A stretch of 64,000 nucleotides of DNA from Martinezella rhizogenes (lineage in GTDB: Bacteria; Pseudomonadota; Alphaproteobacteria; Rhizobiales; Rhizobiaceae), in the NCBI RefSeq assembly GCF_000799715.1, contig NZ_JUHG01000002.1:62001-126000 (forward strand), in the 5' to 3' direction. The notes below the pieces were generated by a model. The model worked only from the letters and a program-made list of their open reading frames with translations. It searched no databases and was not told the DNA's origin. Positions 36,824 through 45,363 of this stretch are shown here, one piece after another. The first letter of the stretch is position 1. The number at the start of each line of letters is the position of its first letter. The position numbers and the translations under genes are program-made.

Positions 36824-36854
36824 ATCGGCCGGGCGCTCATCACGCCCGGCCGAT
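36824..36854 (+). terminator. Rho-independent terminator of mutarotase gene
   Basis: Perfect 12-bp arms ATCGGCCGGGCG and CGCCCGGCCGAT around a 7-base loop, followed by TCATTTT, 25 bases after the stop. Confidence 0.8.
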
Positions 36855-36887
36855 TCATTTTCAGCCCGCACGCCAGAATCATCTTGC

Positions 36888-36937
36888 AGACTGGTTCTAA
36901 ATAGGTTCTATATATTTCCCATGGATAGAACCAGTCT
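36888..36937. promoter_or_regulatory. GntR operator spanning the gntR start codon
   Basis: Perfect 12-bp inverted arms AGACTGGTTCTA (36888-36899) and TAGAACCAGTCT (36926-36937), with a third partial copy GGTTCTA at 36904. The right arm overlaps codons 2-6 of the regulator gene, so autorepression is likely. Confidence 0.65.
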
Positions 36938-37694
36938 AATCGCTGAGCTGAATAGCCGTGGCCTGCGCGACGAAGCGGGAACCGGGCCGCTGTACAAGCG
37001 CCTGGCGCAGGCGCTCGCCGGCCTCATTCAGGAAGGCCTGCTGAAAGCCGGAGCGGCGCTGCCGGGCGAGCGCGATCTCGCTGAAGCCTTGCAGGTCGGC
37101 CGCGTCACGGTCCGCACCGCCTATCGCGACCTGCTTGCCTCCGGTGCGATTGAATCCCGCCATGGCAGCGGCACCTTCGTGTCGCAGCATGTCGAGCGCA
37201 TCGAGCAATCGCTCTGGCGCCTTTCCTCCTTCTCCGCCGATATGCGCTCGCGCGGCCGCGAGCCGGCGGCAAGGATCCTGTCGCGCACCGTCAGCGCCCC
37301 TGCCCCGGAAGAATCCTTCCTGCTCGGCCTTCGCCTCGATGAACCAGTGTTGCGGCTCGACCGATTGCGCCTGGCAGACGGCCAGCCGCTCGCCATCGAG
37401 CGCGCTGTCGTTCCGATCAAATTTCTGGGCGAGGATGCGGTTTCCGAAGGTTCGCTCTATGATGCGCTGGCGGGGAACGGCTTCAAGCCGGTCCGCGCGT
37501 TGCAGCGACTGACGGCGGTGACGCTCGATCCGTCCTCCGCGTCGATCCTGAATGTCAAATCCGGCGCGCCCGCGCTTTTGATCGAACGTATTTCGCGGCT
37601 GGAAGACCAGCGCGTCGTTGAATATACCCGCTCGCACTATCGTGGCGATGCCTATGATTTCGTTGCAGAATTGAGAATCGGAGAAGACTTATGA
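36921..37694 (+). CDS. GntR family regulator (HutC/UTRA type)
   Basis: A 257-residue repressor; ATG 36921 gives a leader of about 20 residues before GTGPLYKRLAQALAGLIQEGLLKAGAALPGERDLAEAL, the winged-helix domain, with VTVRTAYRDLLASGAIE and GSGTFV. Residues from about 90 form a UTRA ligand domain (LRLDRLRLADGQPLAIERAVVP). Phosphorylated sugars such as GlcNAc-6-P are usual ligands of this group, matching the following amino-sugar genes. It overlaps the next gene by 4 bases. An inverted repeat spans its own start. Confidence 0.93.
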   Translation: MDRTSLIAELNSRGLRDEAGTGPLYKRLAQALAGLIQEGLLKAGAALPGERDLAEALQVGRVTVRTAYRDLLASGAIESRHGSGTFVSQHVERIEQSLWRLSSFSADMRSRGREPAARILSRTVSAPAPEESFLLGLRLDEPVLRLDRLRLADGQPLAIERAVVPIKFLGEDAVSEGSLYDALAGNGFKPVRALQRLTAVTLDPSSASILNVKSGAPALLIERISRLEDQRVVEYTRSHYRGDAYDFVAELRIGEDL

Positions 37695-38722
37695 GCGAGA
37701 CCCAATCCCTGATGCTGACCGAGGCCGGCCAGTCGCCGGACGTGGTCGCGACCCTGCTTGAGAAGGAAAAGCCCGTCTTTGCCGAAATTGCAAAGCTCTT
37801 CTCCTCCACTCACCCCTCCTTGATCACCACGGCGGCGCGCGGCTCCTCCGACCATGCCGCCACCTTCTTCAAATATCTCTTCGAAATCTCCTGCGGCGTG
37901 CCCGTCGCCTCGATCGGCCCGTCGATCGCCTCCGTCTATGGCACGCCCCTGCACCTGAAAGGCGGCATCCACTTCACCGTGTCGCAATCCGGCGGCAGTC
38001 CCGATATCATCGCGCTGCAGGCGGCCGCCAAGCTCGGCGGCGCCACGACCATCGCCGTCGTCAACGTCACCGACAGCACGCTCGCCAGGGAAGCCGATAT
38101 CGTGCTCGGCCTCAATGCCGGCCCGGAAAAGAGCGTTGCCGCCACCAAATCCTTCATCGCCGCCGTCGCGGCGCTGACCGGCGTCACGGCAGCCATCTCG
38201 GGCGACCAGGCACTTGCCACCGGCCTCGCCCGACTGCCGGAAACGCTGGCGGCGACATCGGGGATCGACGGCAAACCTGCCGAGGACGTACTCTTTAACG
38301 CCACCTCGCTCTACACCGGCGGCCGCGGCCCGGCCTTCGCCATCGCGCTGGAAGCAGCACTCAAGGCCAAGGAAACCGCCGGCCTGCATGCCGAAGCCTT
38401 CTCGCTTGCCGAACTGATGCATGGACCGATGCGGCTGGTGCAGCCGGGCTTCCCGATCGTCGCCTTCTCGCCCGACGACGCGGCCTTCGCCAACAATGCC
38501 CAGGCATTGGAGCGCCTGCAGAAGCTCGGAGCCACCGCCGTCTCCTTCTCCACAGCGCCGCTTCCCGGCATCAACCTGCGCATGCCGACCACCGGCAACG
38601 GCCTGATCGACCCGCTGGTGTCGCTGCTCTGCTACTATCGCCTCATCGAAGCGGTAACGCGGCGCAAGGGCTTCGACCCCGATAAGCCGGCCAATCTTCT
38701 CAAGGTGACGGAGACCATGTGA
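37691..38722 (+). CDS. SIS domain protein, glucosamine-6-phosphate deaminase/GlmS-isomerase-like
   Basis: A 343-residue protein with two sugar isomerase domains, like the C-terminal half of GlmS but without the glutaminase domain. Motifs: TAARGSSDHAATFFKY, SQSGGSPDIIALQAA, AGPEKSVAATKSF, and LKAKETAGLHAEAFSLAELMHGP. It probably converts glucosamine-6-P to fructose-6-P, completing NagA's route (inference from operon). Its TGA overlaps the nagA ATG. Confidence 0.9.
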   Translation: MSETQSLMLTEAGQSPDVVATLLEKEKPVFAEIAKLFSSTHPSLITTAARGSSDHAATFFKYLFEISCGVPVASIGPSIASVYGTPLHLKGGIHFTVSQSGGSPDIIALQAAAKLGGATTIAVVNVTDSTLAREADIVLGLNAGPEKSVAATKSFIAAVAALTGVTAAISGDQALATGLARLPETLAATSGIDGKPAEDVLFNATSLYTGGRGPAFAIALEAALKAKETAGLHAEAFSLAELMHGPMRLVQPGFPIVAFSPDDAAFANNAQALERLQKLGATAVSFSTAPLPGINLRMPTTGNGLIDPLVSLLCYYRLIEAVTRRKGFDPDKPANLLKVTETM

Positions 38723-39879
38723 TGGAGTATCAGGTCTTTACCGGCGCGCGCATCTTCGACGGCGACCGGTTTCACGAGGATAGCGCGCTGGTGACCGGCA
38801 ACGGCCGGGTGCAGGCAATCACCGCCGCCAATGATGTGCCCGACAATGCCGAGGTGGTCCGCCTTGCCGGCGGCGTGCTGTCCCCCGGCTTCATCGACGC
38901 ACAGGTGAATGGCGGCGGCGGCCGCATGCTGAACGACGATCCGTCGCCCGAATCCATGTACATGATCGCCGAGGGACACCGCCCCTTTGGCACCACGGCG
39001 CTGCTGCCGACGCTGATCACCGATGTCGCGGCCGCGACCACGGCGGCGATCGAAGCGGCGATCGAGGCCGTCAAGGCCAATCGCGGCGTCGCCGGCCTGC
39101 ATCTCGAAGGCCCGCATCTGGCGCCGGCCCGCAAGGGCGCGCATCTGGCCGAACTGATGCGCCCGGTCGAGGACAGCGACGTCAAGGCCTTCATCCGCGC
39201 CCGCGAGGCAATCGGCACGTTGCTGATCACCATGGCAGCGGAGCAGGTAACCGAACGCCAGGTGCAGGCACTGAGCGAAGGCGGCGTCATCGTCAGCATC
39301 GGCCATAGCGATTGCACGGCGGACGCGGCGGATGCCCGCTTCGACGCCGGCGCACGCGGCGTCACCCATCTCTTCAACGCCATGAGCCAGATGGGCCATC
39401 GCGCGCCCGGCCTCGTGGGCGCGGCCATCGACCACCCCGCTCCCTGGTGCGGCATCATCGCCGACGGCCACCATGTCGATCCGCGCGCGCTGCGAATTGC
39501 CTTGCGTGCAAAACGCGGCGAAGGCCGGCTATTCTTCGTCACCGACGCCATGTCGCTGGTCGGCACGGCCCTCGATAGCTTCACGCTGAACGGCCGCACC
39601 GTCTATCGCGTCAGGGGCGGCTACTGCTCCAAGCTGATCCTGGACGACGGCACGCTTGCCGGCTCCGACGTCGATATGGCCTCGACGATCCGCTATGGCG
39701 TCAATGTTCTCGAATTGCCGCTGGCGGAAGCGCTGCGCATGGCGACCTCCTATCCCGCCCGCTTCCTGCGGCTTGAAGATCGTGGCTATCTGACGCCCGG
39801 CGCCCGCGCCGATCTCGTCCATATTACCGACGGCATCGACGTGACCCAGACATGGATTTCGGGCCAGCCATCGGCCTAA
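38722..39879 (+). CDS. nagA: N-acetylglucosamine-6-phosphate deacetylase
   Basis: A 385-residue amidohydrolase. ATG 38722 overlaps the preceding stop; a GTG one codon earlier is possible. Family motifs: [29 protein letters not shown] (metal-binding Glu), [29 protein letters not shown] and [12 protein letters not shown] (catalytic Asp). It removes acetate from GlcNAc-6-P. Together with the SIS protein it feeds amino sugars from chitin or peptidoglycan into glycolysis. Confidence 0.94.
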   Translation: MEYQVFTGARIFDGDRFHEDSALVTGNGRVQAITAANDVPDNAEVVRLAGGVLSPGFIDAQVNGGGGRMLNDDPSPESMYMIAEGHRPFGTTALLPTLITDVAAATTAAIEAAIEAVKANRGVAGLHLEGPHLAPARKGAHLAELMRPVEDSDVKAFIRAREAIGTLLITMAAEQVTERQVQALSEGGVIVSIGHSDCTADAADARFDAGARGVTHLFNAMSQMGHRAPGLVGAAIDHPAPWCGIIADGHHVDPRALRIALRAKRGEGRLFFVTDAMSLVGTALDSFTLNGRTVYRVRGGYCSKLILDDGTLAGSDVDMASTIRYGVNVLELPLAEALRMATSYPARFLRLEDRGYLTPGARADLVHITDGIDVTQTWISGQPSA

Positions 39880-39901
39880 GCTACAACGAAAGAAGCTCGG
39901 C

Positions 39902-40630
39902 ATGACCGCAGTCACGGACAGCTATTTCTCCGCCTTGATCAGCCGGCTGGAAACCTTGCGCGAGGCGCTCGCCGAGCCGATGGCGAAAGCGGCCAACGTT
40001 ATCAGCACGGCGGCGCGCGCCGACCGCCGCGTCTATGTCTTCGGCACCGGCCATTCGCATATGCTGGCGGAAGAGGTGCATTACCGCGCCGGTGGCCTCG
40101 CCTTCACCATCCCCGTGCTGGTCGGATCGGCCATGCTGCACGAAGGCGCGGTCATCAGCTCTGTCTATGAGCGCACCGAGGGGCTGATCCGGCCGATTTT
40201 CGAGCGTTATGGTATGCAGCCCGGCGATGTGCTGATCATCGCCTCCAATTCCGGCGTCAACGCTGCCCCGGTCGAGGCCGCCGATTATGGCCGCGAGATC
40301 GGCGCGAGCGTCATCGCCATCACCTCGCTTGCCTATTCCGCCGCCATCGCCAATGGCCGCCGCCGGCTCGCCGATATCGCCGACATCGTGCTCGACAACG
40401 GCTTGCCGCCGGGCGACGCCATCATCGACCTGCCGGGGAGCGAACTGAAGGTGGGGCCGGCATCGACCGCGATCGGCGCCTCCCTGCTCAACGCCATCTT
40501 CGCCGAAGTCGCCGCCGAACTTTCCAAGGACGGCGACCCGCCGGTCTACCTCAGCGCCAACATGCCCGGCGCCAAGGAAACCAACCAGCGGCTGGTGAAG
40601 AAATACCGGCCGCGCAATCCTCACCTTTAA
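39902..40630 (+). CDS. SIS domain-containing protein (UPF0309 type)
   Basis: A 242-residue single-SIS-domain protein: [55 protein letters not shown] and [22 protein letters not shown]. Family members bind phosphosugars; the role is probably isomerisation or sensing in the same amino-sugar pathway. It follows nagA by 22 bases as the last gene of the GntR operon and faces the RND gene. Confidence 0.88.
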   Translation: MTAVTDSYFSALISRLETLREALAEPMAKAANVISTAARADRRVYVFGTGHSHMLAEEVHYRAGGLAFTIPVLVGSAMLHEGAVISSVYERTEGLIRPIFERYGMQPGDVLIIASNSGVNAAPVEAADYGREIGASVIAITSLAYSAAIANGRRRLADIADIVLDNGLPPGDAIIDLPGSELKVGPASTAIGASLLNAIFAEVAAELSKDGDPPVYLSANMPGAKETNQRLVKKYRPRNPHL

Positions 40631-40636
40631 CCGGCA

Positions 40637-43600
40637 TCAGTGGACGGCGGCATCCGAAACTTCTGCCTCCGCCGCCGGAGCCTCCGGCTGCTTGCGCCCT
40701 CTGCGCAGCACGACATAGAAGACCGGGGTCAGGAACAGGCCGAACAGCGTGACGCCAAGCATGCCGGAGAAGACCGCCGTGCCGAGCGACTGGCGCATTT
40801 CCGCGCCGGGGCCGGTGGCGATCATCAGCGGCACGACGCCGAAGATGAAGGCGAAGGCGGTCATCAGGATCGGCCGCAGGCGCAGATGGCTGGCCTCGAT
40901 CGCCGCCTCCACGGCGCTCTTGCCCTCCAATTGCGCCTGACGGGCAAATTCCACGATCAGGATCGCGTTCTTGGCCGCCAGGCCGATCAGCACGATCAGG
41001 CCGATCTGCGTCAGGATGTTGTTGTCCATGCCCCTTAAATGCACGCCGATCAACGCGGCCAGCACCGCCAGCGGCACGATCAGGATGATGGCGAGCGGCA
41101 ATGTCCAGCTTTCATACTGGGCGGCAAGTGCCAGGAAAACGAAGATGACCGACAGGGCGAAGATATAGACCGCCGTATTGCCGGTATTCTTTTCCTGATA
41201 GGCAAGCTCCGTCCATTCGAAGGTCGTTCCGGTCGGCAAGAGGTTCTTCGCCAGCCCCTCCATCGTATCGAGCGCGCTGCCGGTCGATACGCCCGGTCCG
41301 GGATTGCCCTGGAGGGGAACCGAAACATACATGTTGTAGCGCTGCACGAGCGTCGGGCCGGTCGTGTCCCTGATATCGACGAGGGTGCCGAGCGGCACCA
41401 GCGCGCCGGTGGCCGAACGCACCTTCAGCGCCAGAATATCCTCGCGATCCATGCGATATTGCTGGTCGGCCTGCGCCCGCACCTGGTAGACGCGGCCGAA
41501 AGCGTTGAAGTCGTTGACATAGGACGTGCCGAGGTTGATCGACAGCGTCTCGAAGATATTGGGGATCGGCACGTTCAGCGCCCGCGCCTTGTCGCGGTCG
41601 ACCGCCAGGAAATATTGCGGGCTATTGGCCGAAAATGTGGTGAAGACGCCGCTGACACCCTTGTTCTGCGCGGCCGCGCCCATCAGCTGATAGGCAAGCG
41701 GCAGGATCCGGCGCATATCGGGATTTTCGCGGTCCATGATCTGCATCTTGAAGCCGCCGGAATTGCCGACGCCGCGGATCGATGGCGGCGGAATAGCGAT
41801 GATGAAGGCCTCCTGAATGCCCTGCAGGCTGCCGTAGAGCTCGCCGATGATCTTTGTGGCCGTCTCGCCGCTCTTCAATCTCTCCTCGAACGGCTTGAAG
41901 GGCGTGAAGATGACGCCCGAATTCGAGGCATTGGTGAAGGTCGCGCCGTTGAAGCCGGCAAAGGCGACGGCGTTTTCAACGCCAGGCGTCTTGTTGATGA
42001 TCGCGGTCGCCTTCTCGATGACCGCATTGGTGCGCGCCAATGACGCGCCATCGGGCAATTGCACGACGACGATGGCATAGCCCTGATCCATGGTGGGCAC
42101 GAAGCCCTGCGGCACGATCCTGCCCATGTACCACGTCGCGCCGAGCAGCCCGACGAAGACGAGAAGGGCGCAGCCAAGCGCGACCCAGGTGGTGACGAGA
42201 TGGCGGATGATCCAGGAATAGCCCCGGCTCATCGCCTCGAAGCCCCGGTTGAAGCCGTCGCCAAGAGCGCGGCCGAAGCGCGAGAAGATGTTGTTGGATT
42301 TCTTGTGGTCGTGCGGACGCAGCACGATTGCGGCGATCGCCGGCGACAGCGTCAGCGAATTCAGACAGGAAATCGCCGTCGCGATGGAGATGGTCACCGC
42401 GAACTGCCGGTAGAACTGTCCCGTTATGCCGGGAATGAAAGCGGTCGGCAGAAAGACGGCGATCAGGACGAGTGAAATCGCCAGCACAGCGGTGCCGACC
42501 TCGTTCATCGTCACATGCGACGCCTCCTTCGGCGTCATCCCAAGCGCCAGATTGCGCTCGACATTTTCGACGACGACGATCGCGTCGTCGACGACGATGC
42601 CGATGGCAAGCACCAGACCGAACAGCGTCAGCATGTTCAGCGAGAAGCCGAAGGCGAGCAGGAAGGCAAAGGTGCCGATCAACGATACCGGGATGGCGAT
42701 GATCGGAATGATCGCCGTTCGCCAGGATTGCAGGAAGACCAGCACGACGATGGCAACCAGGATCGCCGCCTCGAAGATCGTCTTGTAGACCTCGTAGATC
42801 GATTCCGCGATGAATTCCGTCGGATTGTAGATGATGCGATATTCGAGGCCCTGGGGGAAATCCTGCGCCAGGTTCTTCATCGTCTTCTCGATGTCGGCGG
42901 CGGCATCGAGAGCGTTGGTGCCGGGCCGGGCAAAGACGCCGAGCGCAACGGCGGGGCTACCGTTCAGATAGCTGTTGGTGACGTAATCCTGCGCACCAAG
43001 CTCGATGCGCGCCACGTCCTGCAGCTGCACCAGCCGGCCGCTATCCGTCGCCTTGACGATGACATAGCGGAATTGCCGCGCATCGGAAAACCGCCCCTGG
43101 GTCGTCACCGTATATTGGAAGGCGTTGGTGCCCGAAACCGGCGGGCCGCCGATCGAGCCGCCCGAAACCTGCACGTTCTGGTCCCGCAACGCCTGGACGA
43201 TGTCGCCGGCGGTCATGCCATAGGAAGCGAGCTTTTCCGGGTCGAGCCAGATACGCAGCGAATATTGCCGCTCGCCGAAGAGCTGCACGTCGCCGACGCC
43301 GTCGAGCCGGACAAGAAGGTCGCGGATGCGCGAGCGGGCATAATTGGAAATATAGAGCTGGTCGTAGCGATTGCTCGGCGACAGCAGGTGCACGACCATC
43401 ATTAGGTCGGGCGAGCTCTTGACCGTGGTGATGCCGATGCGGCGAACCTCTTCCGGCAGACGCGGCTCGGCGATGGCGACACGGTTCTGGACCAGGACCT
43501 GCGCCTTGTCGAGATCCGTGCCGAGCTTGAAGGTGATGGTGAGCGACATCGAGCCGTCGGCACTGGAATAGGAGGACATGTAGAGCATGTCCTCGACACC

Positions 43601-43816
43601 ATTGACCTCCTGCTCGATCGGCGTCGCCACCGTATCGGCGATCGTCTGGGAATCAGCCCCCGGATAGGATGTTCGAATAACGATGGTCGGTGGCGCAACT
43701 TCGGGATATTGCGCGACCGGAAGCTGGAAATAGGCGATACCGCCGACGATCAGCAGCACGATGGACAGGACCGACGCGAAAATCGGCCGGTCGACGAAGA
43801 AATGGGAAAACCTCAT
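40637..43816 (-). CDS. RND multidrug efflux transporter (AcrB/HAE1 family)
   Basis: A 1059-residue inner-membrane pump with the expected 12 helices and two large periplasmic loops. The proton-relay acidic pair is in LAIGIVVDDAIVVVENVER (about residue 405). Typical start MRFSHFFVDRPIFASVLSIVLLIVGG. It takes toxic compounds from the periplasm to an outer-membrane channel, which is not encoded here. Its ATG overlaps the adaptor stop by 4 bases. Confidence 0.95.
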   Translation of the reverse strand: MRFSHFFVDRPIFASVLSIVLLIVGGIAYFQLPVAQYPEVAPPTIVIRTSYPGADSQTIADTVATPIEQEVNGVEDMLYMSSYSSADGSMSLTITFKLGTDLDKAQVLVQNRVAIAEPRLPEEVRRIGITTVKSSPDLMMVVHLLSPSNRYDQLYISNYARSRIRDLLVRLDGVGDVQLFGERQYSLRIWLDPEKLASYGMTAGDIVQALRDQNVQVSGGSIGGPPVSGTNAFQYTVTTQGRFSDARQFRYVIVKATDSGRLVQLQDVARIELGAQDYVTNSYLNGSPAVALGVFARPGTNALDAAADIEKTMKNLAQDFPQGLEYRIIYNPTEFIAESIYEVYKTIFEAAILVAIVVLVFLQSWRTAIIPIIAIPVSLIGTFAFLLAFGFSLNMLTLFGLVLAIGIVVDDAIVVVENVERNLALGMTPKEASHVTMNEVGTAVLAISLVLIAVFLPTAFIPGITGQFYRQFAVTISIATAISCLNSLTLSPAIAAIVLRPHDHKKSNNIFSRFGRALGDGFNRGFEAMSRGYSWIIRHLVTTWVALGCALLVFVGLLGATWYMGRIVPQGFVPTMDQGYAIVVVQLPDGASLARTNAVIEKATAIINKTPGVENAVAFAGFNGATFTNASNSGVIFTPFKPFEERLKSGETATKIIGELYGSLQGIQEAFIIAIPPPSIRGVGNSGGFKMQIMDRENPDMRRILPLAYQLMGAAAQNKGVSGVFTTFSANSPQYFLAVDRDKARALNVPIPNIFETLSINLGTSYVNDFNAFGRVYQVRAQADQQYRMDREDILALKVRSATGALVPLGTLVDIRDTTGPTLVQRYNMYVSVPLQGNPGPGVSTGSALDTMEGLAKNLLPTGTTFEWTELAYQEKNTGNTAVYIFALSVIFVFLALAAQYESWTLPLAIILIVPLAVLAALIGVHLRGMDNNILTQIGLIVLIGLAAKNAILIVEFARQAQLEGKSAVEAAIEASHLRLRPILMTAFAFIFGVVPLMIATGPGAEMRQSLGTAVFSGMLGVTLFGLFLTPVFYVVLRRGRKQPEAPAAEAEVSDAAVH

Positions 43817-45003
43817 TGGTCCGTCCCCTGGCCTGCCTGGGCTGGCGCTTCGGGATTCGCTGCCTCCTGGGGCAGCTCGACCAATTGCGGCGCGACCTTG
43901 ACGCCGGGCCGGATGCGTATCAGCCCGTTGACGACGATGGTCTCGTCGCCGGTCATGCCTTCGCGGATGACGCGGTAGCCATAAAGCTTCGGCCCGAGCC
44001 GGACGGCCTTCGGCGTCACGTTGCCGTCGGCCCCGACGGTATAGACGACACGCTGGTTCTGGTCGGAACCGATGGCTTCGTCGGGAACGAGGATCGCCTT
44101 GTAGCTGTTGGAGCCCTCAACCTGAACGCGGCCAAAAAGGCCGGGCTGCAATACGAAATCCGGATTGGGGAAGCGGGCGCGCACGCGTATCGTGCCGGTT
44201 TGATTGTCCACCCGGTTTTCCGCGAAATCAAGCTTGCCCTTGAACGCCTTCTGACTGGCATCGGCAATCGTCACGGTGACATCGAGGCCGCCGCCGCCCT
44301 GCTGCAGGGCGCTGCCATGCTTGCGCGCCTCGTCGGCATAGGACAGCAGCCGGCGTTCATCGACGTCGAAATAGAAATCGATCGGGTCAAGTGAGACGAT
44401 GGTCGTCAGCACCGTCTGGTCGGCCTGAACGAGATTGCCGACCGAAATCAGGCGGCGATCGATGCGGCCGCTAAGCGGCGCGGTGATTTTGGTGAAATCC
44501 ATGTCGAGATTGGCGCGGTCGACGGAGGCCTGCGCGCCACGGACATTCGCTTGCGCGGAGATAAGATCACGGCGGCGGTCATCCAGCGTCGAGGCCGATT
44601 GGCTGCCCGTCGTCGACAGCGATTGCGCGCGCTTGAACTGCGCATCGGCGAGCGTCAGGGACGAATTCGCCACTTCCAGCGATGCCGTCGCCTCGTTGAG
44701 CGTCGTGATAAACGGCCGCTGGTCGATGACGAAGAGCAGGTCGCCCTGCTTGACGATGGTGCCGTCCTCGAAATGCACCTCCTGGAGATAGCCGCCGACA
44801 CGCGAGCGGACGGAGACCTCGTCGACCGCCTGGAAGCGCCCGATGAATTCGTCGCTATCGATGACATCGCGGACCACAGGCTTGGCGACCGTGACCGGTG
44901 CCGCGGGAGGGGCGCTCTGCGCCAGCGCCCCTGTGACAGGGTTTCCCGCAAGAATAGCAATTGTGAAGCTGAATATAGCGATACGCGCCAGCGTCTTCGG
45001 CAT
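43813..45003 (-). CDS. RND efflux periplasmic adaptor (membrane fusion protein)
   Basis: A 396-residue adaptor with an N-terminal signal segment (ending near GALAQS), the lipoyl half-motif VRSRVGGYLQEVHFEDGTIVKQGDLLF, a helical hairpin (about 95-165) and beta-barrel/proximal domains (GLFGRVQVEG). It has no lipobox Cys, so it is probably held by its signal or is soluble. First gene of a two-gene operon; no outer-membrane factor or regulator adjoins. Confidence 0.94.
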   Translation of the reverse strand: MPKTLARIAIFSFTIAILAGNPVTGALAQSAPPAAPVTVAKPVVRDVIDSDEFIGRFQAVDEVSVRSRVGGYLQEVHFEDGTIVKQGDLLFVIDQRPFITTLNEATASLEVANSSLTLADAQFKRAQSLSTTGSQSASTLDDRRRDLISAQANVRGAQASVDRANLDMDFTKITAPLSGRIDRRLISVGNLVQADQTVLTTIVSLDPIDFYFDVDERRLLSYADEARKHGSALQQGGGGLDVTVTIADASQKAFKGKLDFAENRVDNQTGTIRVRARFPNPDFVLQPGLFGRVQVEGSNSYKAILVPDEAIGSDQNQRVVYTVGADGNVTPKAVRLGPKLYGYRVIREGMTGDETIVVNGLIRIRPGVKVAPQLVELPQEAANPEAPAQAGQGTDQ

Positions 45004-45363
45004 GAAGGCCCCCTAAAACAACAAGCCACCCACGGCAACAAGCCGCGTCAAGCGTTGGTCATGTCTGACTGCAATCTTCCACGAAGGGCCTGTCGCCACC
45101 GACGGCGAAATCCAATCAAGTCCTTCGGACTTCCCCACCACGTCGCAGGTCGCGATGACCTACGTATAACCCGGCCCGAGAGCTGGTATTTTCAGCACAA
45201 TGTATAAACGGTTTATCGAATTCGACAACAGAGATTAGCGTGTGCGGCCCTGCGCAACCATTTGTTTTTTCTAATATAGAAGGACGCACACGAGATGACG
45301 TGGGGTCTGCGGGCAGAAATTTTCGCCCGCCAGATGCAAAGTGAGCGTTGTCTCAGCCGCTCT
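45004..45363. other. Intergenic region upstream of the RND operon
   Basis: 360 bases without a gene. It holds the promoter region of the efflux operon, including the palindrome at 45204-45216. A weak hairpin GCGGGC/GCCCGC at 45309-45330 may end the ABC-F transcript. Confidence 0.4.
45204..45216. promoter_or_regulatory. Palindrome ATAAAC-G-GTTTAT, candidate efflux operator
   Basis: A perfect 13-bp palindrome about 200 bp upstream of the RND adaptor gene. Efflux operons are usually TetR-repressed, but no such gene is adjacent, so the binding protein would be encoded elsewhere. Confidence 0.35.
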
